From contig DAOVLE010000015.1 in the NCBI GenBank assembly GCA_030631415.1, positions 1 through 41,341 of the forward strand: a stretch of DNA of 41,341 bases. The letters are read 5' to 3'. Shown one piece after another: positions 17,801 to 26,200 of this stretch. Below the pieces are notes generated by a model that was not told the DNA's origin, made no database searches, and was given only the letters and a program-made list of their open reading frames with translations. Source of the stretch: JAAEQG01 sp023133475. Its GTDB lineage: Bacteria > Planctomycetota > Phycisphaerae > UBA1845. Each line of letters opens with the position of its first letter. The stretch's first letter is position 1. Both the position numbers and the translations under genes were made by a program.

Positions 17801-19377
17801 TCCCGCCCATGTTGGGTGTTATAGAAATCATACACGTCACCCAGATAGTCGAAGGTGTTGTCAACATCCGCTATTCCGGTAGTGCCGGTGTCTTCCCCCC
17901 GGGCCAACTCGTACAGCGGGGGAGGCGGCCCGATCCACTTCCAGATTTCGCGGCTCAGGGCGTCGTGGATTCGTGAAAAGCTGAATGCAATCTCGGCGGT
18001 GTGAGCATCAACAAGCACGAGTTCGTCCACCAGAGGCTGGCCGACGTTGCGAACCTCGGTTTTCCACACGAGTTGAGGCCGGCCTATCTCGCCGACCACG
18101 GAGGGGGCGAACACCATCAGTTCAGTATCCCATGTCTCGAGTTCGATTTGTGCATGTTGCAGAGCCAGGCATCGGATGGCGGTTTCTTCGGCGGCCAAGG
18201 CATCGATCGTGGGGCGGATCGACACTTCACCCGTATCGATTGCTCGCGCATCAGTCATAATATCGCTCATGACGGCTGTGATGCCCCAGGCATGGTTGAC
18301 TTGCACGACCAATTCGGCGCCGAAAACCTCTAGCCCGGCATAGGTTTGTTGGTAGCGGACGTAGGTTCTTGTCGTGTCGCTTCCGGTGTCGCTGCTGGTG
18401 ATGCGTGCCCTGGTGAAGCCGATGTTGGGGCTGTCGTTGACGAAGAGCGTTTGCTTTTGCTCCAGAAACGCATCTGCAACCGCCTCAGGCCCTGAGAACC
18501 GACCGGGCTGACCCGGATGGGCTGCGAACTGCTTGCCTGGAGGAGCTGCGATATGTTTCACATGGCGATCCTTCGCTCTGGATATGCGTGGGCGTGCGTC
18601 ATGGCGGGTCCCGGTGACCGAACCAGGGACGTCTTCGAGAATCAGGCCCATGTTCTGTGCACGTTCCACCTTATCTCTTGCATAGCCGGCAAGGGCGGAG
18701 GGGTTATCGACCTTGTTTGCCAGTCTTCTCTGGAGTTGGCGTGTCGATCTCGGGGCAACTTGCTGCGACGAGTCTGTCAGTGTGACTTCCAGACGCAGGG
18801 TCGTGGCATAGACGATCTTGCCGGTAGCCGGAGTGTACTGCAAGGGAAGGATGCCGAGTGTGAGAATTCGGTGCCCTCGTGTCGTCTGGGTAGTGACATT
18901 CTTGTGGTAGTGCCCTGGCCAGGGTGAGTTCAAGCTGTAGATATTGGGGTCGGGCGGAGTAGGTTTTGGGCGCTCTGTCGAGTTGCGGCGGAACGAAGCC
19001 TGACCGGGTGCCAGATTGTATGAACCCGCGAGTTCAGCAGTTTCCGTAGCGACAGCCTGGACGGAAACAACGTCCTTGCCGTGTGGAATGAGTATGGTGG
19101 TGAACCGCGCGGGCACCATGGGGGCACCTACACACCGATAATAGTCCAGCCCTTCCATGTTGACACGATCGTACCGCCCGTCGTCGGTGATGACCGGTTT
19201 GCCGAATTCGTAGTCGAGTATGATCTTGTCGGCGGAGCTTTTGTTTTGCGGTAGGTCACGTTTCGCCGCCAACGCGTCATACCCGACCGAAAGCGTCAAG
19301 ACAGCCACGACGCCAACAGCGAATGAACGCAACCCGGCCCTCTTTGAAACACCAGTGACAGTTGTGCATTCAGACAT
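14869..19377 (-). CDS. Secreted dual protease: thermolysin-type M4 nested in a gingipain-type C25 protein
   Basis: A 1502-residue exported protein, signal peptide ~12-38. Residues ~60-205 resemble the gingipain (C25) propeptide; ~300-470 look like the FTP/PepSY propeptide of M4 proteases. The M4 domain follows: HEFTH (His567, Glu568, His571), NESFSD with Glu591 as third zinc ligand, and GGVHHN with His690 as the likely transition-state histidine. The C25 domain spans ~780-1225, with the dyad His1073 (SNHGSARR) and Cys1118 (DDSCDLGHFD). Then come an EF-hand-like DCNSNGVDD module, a beta-sandwich (~1264-1415) and a dockerin-like end. Both active sites look intact. The ATG follows AAGGGGTGA. M4 metalloproteases and C25 proteases are normally separate proteins. 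Confidence 0.85.
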   Translation of the reverse strand: MSECTTVTGVSKRAGLRSFAVGVVAVLTLSVGYDALAAKRDLPQNKSSADKIILDYEFGKPVITDDGRYDRVNMEGLDYYRCVGAPMVPARFTTILIPHGKDVVSVQAVATETAELAGSYNLAPGQASFRRNSTERPKPTPPDPNIYSLNSPWPGHYHKNVTTQTTRGHRILTLGILPLQYTPATGKIVYATTLRLEVTLTDSSQQVAPRSTRQLQRRLANKVDNPSALAGYARDKVERAQNMGLILEDVPGSVTGTRHDARPRISRAKDRHVKHIAAPPGKQFAAHPGQPGRFSGPEAVADAFLEQKQTLFVNDSPNIGFTRARITSSDTGSDTTRTYVRYQQTYAGLEVFGAELVVQVNHAWGITAVMSDIMTDARAIDTGEVSIRPTIDALAAEETAIRCLALQHAQIELETWDTELMVFAPSVVGEIGRPQLVWKTEVRNVGQPLVDELVLVDAHTAEIAFSFSRIHDALSREIWKWIGPPPPLYELARGEDTGTTGIADVDNTFDYLGDVYDFYNTQHGRDSYDGNGAPLLARVMLDADCAYWSAGTIYLGLNNAIDDIVAHEFTHGVTRSESDLIYSGQSGAINESFSDMWGEWVDQTNGAGDDTPEMKWRLFEDWHCWGDEGDCNGTNGWGEYPNCVVWRRMDDPTQVRTDCCYGTDFGDLRQPDRLLSPYYYHGTQDHGGVHHNIGIGNKLCYLLTDGGTFNGYTIFGMGIPGAAALFYECQTHILTSSNDYADLGNALILAAYNLGLTEAEQSNVKKACRAVEIYFEPQGELSMEYVVITSNGLADPDGVPNPNYDFQALCNSKRARGITAGIVTTEWIYANYDGTTPSGGEDNQTRIRHFLIDAYENRGTEYALLGGDKGIIPVREFWHWGEAIAADMYYGCVDPPESFDYDADNRYGEPTDGVDGGDVDMFADIYIGRAAVTGGNEVVNFVKKTLTYEATEDECLNAALFGGGYLGFGGIQEFTKPFAELIQWGSDLYGYSTVGIENSRLPIARNFGVTSLYDLDWYNDTHDPDYDPSVAGPGDGVSFEWTTDGWSASNELVPILNGTGGNTTPQLIYISNHGSARRGMVRVCTSSSAPYAVNYPELYSSLEALTNTNGFFFFDDSCDLGHFDHAHCRCFSEVITTMEYGAFACVTNSRSGLGAPGNTLDSASTRVTREFFDAIFGEAVFELGKALQSAKDDSYGAINPTSLEDPVRYVCYELNLLGDPELKLRVLMPADCNSNGVDDMEDIAVGTSDDYNANGIPDECDVAGTLEQWATYVIDFSSQWDEGNEQWHATQATGAPDVPSYGDHWQAWATEEPDAGIEHVTLGYATPVYATGATIVESLNNGFVVQVDVVDTGGQLHAVWNGTDPCDWALQEIQEFVVTWPQTDYLVRGLKVTIDTTHRMPNRWEEIDAVKLHGVTLGAALDCNSNGIPDECDQPGDLDGDGDVDLFDFAEFCDCLTGPCESPPCEPPLYGAPCCACTFADADSDGDVDLADFVWFQFLFTQ

Positions 19378-19795
19378 AAATCACCCCTTTTAGACAAAAT
19401 GGATCAAAACCACCGACATTGGTGGCTCACGGGGGGCGCCCAAAACCCCTGTGGTGCAAACTTCCAGCCTGCACAGCCTCTAACACTATAGTGCAAAGTG
19501 AGGCCGAGTTCACCAGTCTGTAGGTCGGGTCCGCAGACCCGACATTCGGGATTCCCAATGGCGTCACTGGGGAATTCCCCCCGGCGAAGCCACCTTTGGG
19601 GTTTTGCTCTTGACCTGCCCGGCAGGTTTGGCACAATCCGGGTGATCCACGATGGGGTCCCGCCGAGCCTGATCTGGGGCTGGTGTGTGTGTGGAGCCGA
19701 TATATAACCGAAGGATTAGTGGGCTACTGGTGGGCGGTGCCCGCGTAACAACTATTGGTGGGCGATGCCCACCCTATGACGGGAGAACAGAGGAT
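19378..19795. other. Intergenic region between divergent genes
   Basis: It contains a GTCGGGTCCGCAGACCCGAC palindrome (about 19524) and a candidate promoter at 19610-19637. No protein gene with its own ribosome-binding site was found. Confidence 0.5.
19610..19637 (+). promoter_or_regulatory. Candidate sigma-70 promoter
   Basis: TTGACC, 16-base spacer, CACAAT. It would serve the gene starting at 19796 with a leader of about 150 bases. The spacer includes a CCTGCCCGGCAGG palindrome, a possible operator. Confidence 0.4.
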
Positions 19796-20935
19796 ATGAA
19801 ATCATTGCTCAACCGAGGACTGGTGATATTGCTGGTGGGGTGCTTTGGTGCAACCGCGCCGGCTGGCGAAGACATTGTGGTGGTGGAGGTGAAGGGCGAG
19901 GGGATCAGCCCCGACGGAGCCAAAAACGACGCCCTGCGCAAAGCTCTGGAACAGGGCGGCAAGGCGGAGATATTCTCGCATTCACAAGCGGAGAACTTTG
20001 AACTCGTCCGCGACACCATCTATTCGCGGGCAGAGGGGATCATCACCGACTACAAAATACTCCAACAAGGCGCCGGTGTTGGAGGGGTCTATTTCTGCAA
20101 GATCAAAGCCAAGGTGAGCAAGTCAGCAATCGCCACCAACTGGGGAGCGGTGCAGAACGTGCTGGACCAGATAGGCCGACCGGGTGTCATGGTGTGCATC
20201 ACCGAGTGGATCGACGGGGTCACCGACACCAGCAGTATTCTGGAATCAAAGATCGAGGAGCGGCTGCTCAAGAGCGGGTTCGACGTTTACTCGAAGCGGG
20301 GTTTAGGCTCGCTCCAGGCCAAGGAAGCCGCCGACGCCGCGGCTGAGGACAACATCGCCAAGCTGCAGGCGTTGGCCAAGGACCACAGCACCCAGATTTT
20401 CATCATGGGCCATGCCAATGCCAACGCTGCCGGGGTCGAGAACCTCTACGGCACACCGACGGCTATGTACAACGGCGACTGCGTGGTGAAGATGTACTAC
20501 ACTGACACCGCCCGGCTGTTGGCCAGCGAGTCGCTGCCAAACTGGCGAGGCGGAGCCAGAGGGCACCACGCCATCTCACCCCAGGCGGGCAAGATGGCTT
20601 TGTCCAACGCCGGGGCCGCCATCATCGAGAAGGTCTACGCCACGGTGATGAAGCAATGGGCCACCGCCATCTCCGCCGGTGGCGAGATTCAGCTCGAGGT
20701 CGAGGGGCTCAAGATCAAGGACGCCATCAAGGTCAAGAAGATGTTGAAAAAAATCAAGGGCGTCGAGAAGGTGCACTACCAGATGACCAAAGGTTTGGCC
20801 AAGTATCGCATCGTCGCCAAGATGACTGCCGAGACGTTTGTCGAGCACTTGGTGGAGGGCGAGTGGGAGAGCTTGATCGAGGTGGTGGACCTGAAGATGA
20901 ACCGCATCCAAGCCAAAGCGGCGACAAGCCCGTAG
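19796..20935 (+). CDS. Secreted protein with FlgT-like N-terminal domain
   Basis: A 379-residue exported protein: signal peptide MKSLLNRGLVILLVGCFG to ~24, then a domain with the look of FlgT-N/LPP20-type domains (GEGISPDGAKNDALRKALEQ, DTIYSRAEGIITDYKIL, then VYFCKIKAKVS). The middle (~125-265) resembles the adjacent mixed alpha/beta domain of the same families (LESKIEERLLKSGFDVY; QIFIMGHANAN); the C-terminal ~80 residues are lysine-rich (IKDAIKVKKMLKKIKGVEKV). A periplasmic or outer-membrane-associated role is inferred; flagellar genes are not nearby. The frame is open further upstream, but the ATG at 19796 gives the signal peptide and has AGAGGA before it. Confidence 0.7.
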   Translation: MKSLLNRGLVILLVGCFGATAPAGEDIVVVEVKGEGISPDGAKNDALRKALEQGGKAEIFSHSQAENFELVRDTIYSRAEGIITDYKILQQGAGVGGVYFCKIKAKVSKSAIATNWGAVQNVLDQIGRPGVMVCITEWIDGVTDTSSILESKIEERLLKSGFDVYSKRGLGSLQAKEAADAAAEDNIAKLQALAKDHSTQIFIMGHANANAAGVENLYGTPTAMYNGDCVVKMYYTDTARLLASESLPNWRGGARGHHAISPQAGKMALSNAGAAIIEKVYATVMKQWATAISAGGEIQLEVEGLKIKDAIKVKKMLKKIKGVEKVHYQMTKGLAKYRIVAKMTAETFVEHLVEGEWESLIEVVDLKMNRIQAKAATSP

Positions 20936-21090
20936 CGTTTAGCGGCGACAAGCTGTAGGGCGGGTTCTACCCGCCTTCTTCGCGTGGCGTGGCGGGTGGA
21001 ACCCGCCCTACAGGTGGTACTGCGTTCATGAAAAATGTGGGTTAGCGGCGACAAGTCCTCAGCGTTTAGCGGCGACCCGAAGGGGAGCGC
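20925..21090. repeat. AGCGGCGACAAG and GGGCGGGTT repeat cluster
   Basis: The first AGCGGCGACAAG unit overlaps the stop of the preceding gene (GCGGCGACAAGCCCGTAG), so the protein's last residues (AATSP) come from the repeat. A GGGCGGGTT pair follows (20956-21012), then AGCGGCGACAAGTCCTCAGC with GGCGACCCGAAGGGGAGCG. Confidence 0.65.
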
Positions 21091-21113
21091 GTAGAAGAGG
21101 AGCGCGACAAGAG

Positions 21114-21593
21114 ATGAACTATCGAGAACTTCAAGGCAACCTGATCGTCGAGGAGCAGAAATTTGCCTTGGTGGTCAGTCGTTTCAACGATTTCATTACC
21201 GGCAAGCTGCTCAGCGGAGCCATCGACGCTCTTGAGCGGCACGGGTGTGACCCGCGGAACATCACAGTGATCCGCGTCCCCGGCGCCTTCGAGTTGCCTC
21301 TGACAGCCAGGAAATGCGTTGACACCAGCCGATATGACGCGGTGATCTGCCTCGGGTGCGTGATCCGAGGCCAAACTCCGCACTTCGAGTTTATCGCATC
21401 CGAAGCCGCCAAGGGCATCGCCCAGGTAGGCCTGGAAACCGGTCTGCCGGTGACTTTCGGGGTGATCACAGCCGACACCCTGGAGCAGGCCATCGAGCGG
21501 GCCGGCTCCAAAGCCGGAAACAAAGGCGCCGACGCAGCCGTCACCACCATCGAACTGCTCAATCTTTATGCCCAGATTGCAGGGGCGGAATAG
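21114..21593 (+). CDS. ribH: 6,7-dimethyl-8-ribityllumazine synthase
   Basis: A 159-residue protein of normal length for the family. It condenses 5-amino-6-ribitylamino-uracil with 3,4-dihydroxy-2-butanone 4-phosphate, the next-to-last step of riboflavin synthesis in the cytoplasm, usually as a 60-subunit or pentameric shell. Signature segments: VVSRFNDFITGKLLSGA, VPGAFELPLTA, CLGCVIRGQTPHFEFIAS with the catalytic His in TPHFEF, and PVTFGVITADTLEQA. The ATG is preceded by purine-rich sequence (AGAGGAG at a somewhat long distance). No other rib gene or nusB is adjacent. Its leader holds an AGCGGCGAC repeat, so no FMN riboswitch is expected there and none was seen. Confidence 0.96.
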   Translation: MNYRELQGNLIVEEQKFALVVSRFNDFITGKLLSGAIDALERHGCDPRNITVIRVPGAFELPLTARKCVDTSRYDAVICLGCVIRGQTPHFEFIASEAAKGIAQVGLETGLPVTFGVITADTLEQAIERAGSKAGNKGADAAVTTIELLNLYAQIAGAE

Positions 21594-21636
21594 GCAAGTG
21601 CCCCGTTACCGCTGATTCGAGGGGTTGTCCCCGGAT

Positions 21637-21718
21637 GGGTGGCCCATCGCTTTAGCGGTGGGGGACACGAATACCTGATGTAGTTCGTGTCCCCCACCGC
21701 TAAAGCCATGGGCCACCC
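21637..21718. repeat. Palindromic element 'GGGTGGCCCA..TTTAGC', copy 3
   Basis: The most symmetrical copy: GGGTGGCCCATCGCTTTAGC through GGGGGACACGAA, an 11-base interior, then TTCGTGTCCCCCACC to GGGCCACCC. It lies between convergent ribH and the next gene and could also act as a 3'-end hairpin. Confidence 0.75.
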
Positions 21719-21768
21719 CCCAGAGCTTCATCCATCAGTAGTACATGCGTCACGGGGCACTAACATCC

Positions 21769-22932
21769 CTACCGGGACATGCGGCGGGCGAAGCGGATCG
21801 CCTGCTTGACCGTGTCCAGCCGTGCGCGGGGTAGACAGCCGTAGTGATCCAGATTGGCGGAGGTGATGCCCAACTCCGCCATGCGGGTGAGATTACGCAC
21901 CAAAGCCTGATCGTCGTCGGCAGCCGGGGAATGGGCCAGAAGCTGAACCTCCAAGACCTGCTGTGTATCAAGCACATCTCGCATCCGCTCGATCAAACGC
22001 TCCAAAGGGGCAATCTCCCAGCCGACATAGTCGCAAACCACCGCGTGGACCCCTCGAATGTAGCCCGGGCCGGCGGCTAACTCGTCTTCGCTGCGCATGG
22101 CCCGCGTGTGCGACACGACCCGCCCACCGCACGAATCGCGGACGCCATGCAACAAACCGGTGATACGGTCGCGATACCAGGCGATGAATGCGGCAAGCGG
22201 CGGATCGTCGGCGACCAGGCTCACCAAGGGTTGCTCGATCGGCTGCCCGGTGCTAAACACCGTCTCAAGTCGGACGGTGGCAGAACGGGCTGCCGACTCG
22301 ACATCCACGCCGGCAGCCACCGCCGACTGCCGACAAGACTCACAGAAGCACAGAGCCAACAACTGCCACCCTCCAAGCCCCAGAGTGTGATAAGGGTCGT
22401 CGATCATCGACGGCATGGCATCGAGCCCCACCAACTCCACAGCCTCGATGGCGTAGTTGCTGCAAACATCGACAGCCAATGAGCGAATGAACTCCGCCAC
22501 ATCGGCATTTGCCGGGCATATCCGTGACAGCGAGACGTCCCCGAAGACGTTTTTGCGGGCGAAGTGTGGATCGTGGGCGGCGATCCGCCCGATGTTGGTG
22601 CATTCGATCACCGCGCGAAGCCCAAACCCGCGGGCACGGCATTGCTCGGACAGCTTGTCGAGCCAGTTGCGCGTCTTGAGCCATTCGCAGAGTAGTGGTT
22701 TGCACCGGGTGTTTTCATAAAGCGTCTTATCCGGCTGAAAGAACACTCCCCCGCGTGTCCGAAAGATTCGGGGCGAGACCCCGCCGGCATATCGAAGATG
22801 CTCCAGGGCACCGGAGGTAACCGGCGTGCACAGGCCGGTGAGGCCGATGCGGCCTTGCAACAGGTCGAGAGCGCTTTCAAGACCCTCGTCCACGAGGTCC
22901 CACAAGTGGGCGACCATGTTGGCCTGAAACAT
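21769..22932 (-). CDS. Hypothetical cytoplasmic protein, TIM-barrel-like
   Basis: A 387-residue protein without signal peptide or membrane segment. The run of short beta-like segments (GLRAVIECTN, AIEAVELVGLDAM, GRVVSHTRAM, GVHAVVCDYVGW, QVLEVQLLAH, GITSANLDHYGC) spaced by helices suggests a (beta/alpha)8 barrel like those of uncharacterised glycoside-hydrolase-like proteins. A CFCESC cluster (Cys195, 197, 200) could bind metal or form part of the active site; similar 'FCxxC' motifs occur in such barrels. The ATG follows AAGGG at good spacing. No neighbour suggests a pathway. The fold call is tentative. Confidence 0.65.
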   Translation of the reverse strand: MFQANMVAHLWDLVDEGLESALDLLQGRIGLTGLCTPVTSGALEHLRYAGGVSPRIFRTRGGVFFQPDKTLYENTRCKPLLCEWLKTRNWLDKLSEQCRARGFGLRAVIECTNIGRIAAHDPHFARKNVFGDVSLSRICPANADVAEFIRSLAVDVCSNYAIEAVELVGLDAMPSMIDDPYHTLGLGGWQLLALCFCESCRQSAVAAGVDVESAARSATVRLETVFSTGQPIEQPLVSLVADDPPLAAFIAWYRDRITGLLHGVRDSCGGRVVSHTRAMRSEDELAAGPGYIRGVHAVVCDYVGWEIAPLERLIERMRDVLDTQQVLEVQLLAHSPAADDDQALVRNLTRMAELGITSANLDHYGCLPRARLDTVKQAIRFARRMSR

Positions 22933-23061
22933 TGGTTACCCTTCCATCGGCAGCCGATAAAATGGCGAATCCCCCAGATTCCGCCCATTATCTTCCCGAA
23001 CACCAGCCGATTTGGCAAGCCCAATTCCATCGGGGTGCTGCCATATTTTGTGGCATCAGGC

Positions 23062-23182
23062 GGGTGGCCCATCGCTTTAGCGGTGGGGGACGCGAATCGC
23101 GTGGAGTATTCGCGTCCCCCACGGCTAAAGCCATGGGCCACCCAAGCCGGGTTACACAAAATGCAACGCCCAATTGAAGCCA
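23062..23182. repeat. Palindromic element 'GGGTGGCCCA..TTTAGC', copy 4 with conserved tail
   Basis: Inverted repeat 23062-23143 as in the other copies, followed by AGCCGGGTTACACAAAATGC and AACGCCCAATTGAAG. The same tail follows the copy at 40857, so this tail is part of the element or both copies inserted with a shared flank. Confidence 0.75.
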
Positions 23183-23203
23183 CACCCCATTCCATCTGAA
23201 GCA

Positions 23204-26200
23204 TTACAGAGAGTGGAGGCTCCGAAACCCGCGTCGTACGCCCATCCAGGCGAACAAGGACATCGGCAGGAGGATCAGCGCGACACCATTGAACACCCCA
23301 CACAATCCGGTGCGACGCGGCGGGAGAGGCTGTCCGACAGCCTCCTCGCCTTCTGTAGCCCCCTCACCCACTGCCTCGCACTGCCCGGTTTCGGGATTGC
23401 AGGCCTGCCCCTCCTCGGGGCACTCGACCGGATCGTAGACGCACGCACCCTCGACACAGCGATTCGTGGTGCAGGCATCGCCGTCATCGCATTCATCGTC
23501 GTTGGTGCACTCCGGTGGTGTAGGCGCCGATGCCGGCGGTGCCGGCGGTGCCGGTGGCGCGGGGGTGCAAGCGTCACCGACACCGTTACCGTCACTGTCC
23601 GCCTGATCCGGGTTGGGCACCTCGGGGCAGTTGTCGCAGACGTTCCCGAGCCCGTCACCGTCAATGTCTGACTGGTCCGGGTTGGCGTCAGTTGGGCAAT
23701 TGTCACAGACATCGCCAACCGTATCGCCGTCGCCGTCCTCCTGGCCCGGGTTGGCATCGGATGGGCAGTTATCCTCCGCATCCGCTATTCCGTCCGCATC
23801 GGTGTCGGGCGGTTCGCAGGCATCGCCGATACCGTCATCGTCCTCGTCGGCCTGGTCCGGGTTGGCAACGTCCGGGCAGTTGTCGCACACGTCGCCGATG
23901 CCGTCCTTATCACGGTCCGCCTGATCGGTATTGGCATCTCTCGGGCAATTATCCTTCGAGTCGGGAATCCCGTCCTTGTCGGCATCGGGCAGGGTAGGCC
24001 CACCACCACCAGAAGGAGGTTCGCAGGTATCGGTGGTCTCGTTGCAGGTCTCGCCGGGAGCACAGGGATACGCACCCGCCTGACAGACACCTGCCACGCA
24101 GGTTTCCACACCGGTGCAGAAGAGGTCGTCGTCACAGTCGGCGTCTACAATGCACTCATCGCATTCATCTGGAACACCGTTGGTGTTGAGGTCCTGGCTG
24201 GTTCCGGCGGCGATGTCATAGCTGTCCGGGACCCCGTTGGTATTGCAATCGGGCAAGCACTGGTCGCCAACCTCGTCACAGAACTCGTCAAACGCACACG
24301 GGTCTGGGCCGTCGACGCATTCACCCGCCAGGCACGTCTCCTCACCGTTGCAGAAGAACTCGTCGTGGCACGCGGTCCCGTCGGCCACCGGAGTGAAGAC
24401 ACATCCGGCGGCTGAATCGCAGGTGTCCTCCGTGCACGGATTTTCATCATCGCAGACGATCGGTGTCCCGACACAAACGCCGTTTGAGCAGACGTCGTTG
24501 GCTGTGCAGGCGTCGCCGTCGTTGCAGGCATTGCCTTCGTGGGGAACCGGGTCCGCGACGCATGTGTCGATCTCCTCGTCGCACCGCCCGGTGTTGCACT
24601 GATCGTCCAGCCCGGAGCAATCCGGAGGCGGCCCATTGGTGCATACGCCGGCTAAACAGGTCTCGTCACCGTTGCAGAAGAACTCGTCGGGGCACGCGGT
24701 GCCGTCGGCCACCGGTGTGAAGACGCATCCGGCGGCTGAATCGCAGGTGTCCTCCGTGCACGGATTGTCGTCGTCGCACTCGATCGGCGTCCCGAGGCAA
24801 ACGCCGTTCGAGCAGATGCCGTTGGTGGTGCACGCATCACCGTCGTCGCACGCCTCGCCTTCGTGTGGGGTTGGGTCTTTCACACAGGCATCGGCATCTT
24901 CATCACATATGCCGGTGTTGCAGGCATCGTCCAAAGCCGAGCAGTCACGCAGTATGCCGTCCCCGCAAATCGCCGCGGGGAATGGAGCGGCAGAGCCGGC
25001 CTCCAAACGGAAAAAGATGCAAACCTCGTCCACCGTGCAAAACAGGCCGTCGTCACAGGATTCGCCCAGGTTGGCCGGCTCGATTTCGCAAAGCCCGCTA
25101 TCAAAGTTACACACTCCGCGGTTGCATTGATCGTCGAGGTAGGCACAATCGTCGTGGCTATCGCAGATACACGTATCACTGTCCTCGTCGCATCCCAGAC
25201 CGGGGCACGGGTCGGTGCCCGGCTCACACACTCCGATCAGGCACGTTTCCTCACCGTTGCAGAACAGATCATCCGGGCAGGGGGTGCCGTCCGGCTCGAA
25301 CTCGTCCGGTGGGCAAACCGGCGAAGACCCCATGCAATGCTCAGCCACATCACACTCCCCAGCCGCCGCACGACATTCCGTGCCCGCCGCCACGAAGCCG
25401 TCCTCCGGGCAGTCTGCCGACGAACCGATACATATCTCCGGCTCGTCGCAGAGACCCGCGGCAGCGCGGCATTGCGTGCCATAGGGCAGGAGCTCGTCAA
25501 CGGGGCAATCGGCGGAGGAACCGTTGCAAATCTCATCAGCATCACACAGCCCCACCGCCGTGCGGCAGACCGTGCCCGCTGCCAGGAACTCGTCAGCGGG
25601 GCAGGCTGCCGAAACACCGTCACACGTTTCAGATGTGTCGCAATCGCCCGCCACTGCCCGGCACTCGGTGCCCGCAGCCCAAAAGGCATCAACCGGGCAG
25701 GCGGCGCCCACACCCGTGCAGGTCTCGGCAACGTCGCAATCACCCGCCACCGCGCGACACTCGGTGCCCGCCACCAGGAAATCATCAGCCGGGCAAACAC
25801 CTGTCACACTGTCACAAACCTCCGCCACGTCGCAATCACCAGCCGCCGCACGGCACTCAGTGTCGCCGGCCAAGACCGCATCAGCAGGGCAGGCGGGCGA
25901 CACTCCGTCGCAAACCTCCGCCACGTCACAATCACCGACCGCCGCACGGCACTGCGTGCCCACCGCCACAAACTCGTCAATCGGACAATCCGCTGATGCC
26001 CCGGTGCAAGTCTCAGCCACATCACAGTCCCCGGCAGACGCACGGCACGACGTCCCGGCCGGTTTGAAATTCTCCTGGCACTGACCGCCGGCGTCGCAGG
26101 TGTCCGGGGCGTTGCAGTCGGTGTTGTCGGGATCGCCGCACGGGGTCCCCGCCGCCTTCGGTGACCAGTTCACCGGGTCGAGCGACGAGTCGCACTCCTG

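Noticed and set aside
24863..26067. Plus-strand open frames of 377 and 400 residues
   Set aside because: Antisense to the cysteine-rich repeats of the giant surface protein; their length follows from the repeat structure.
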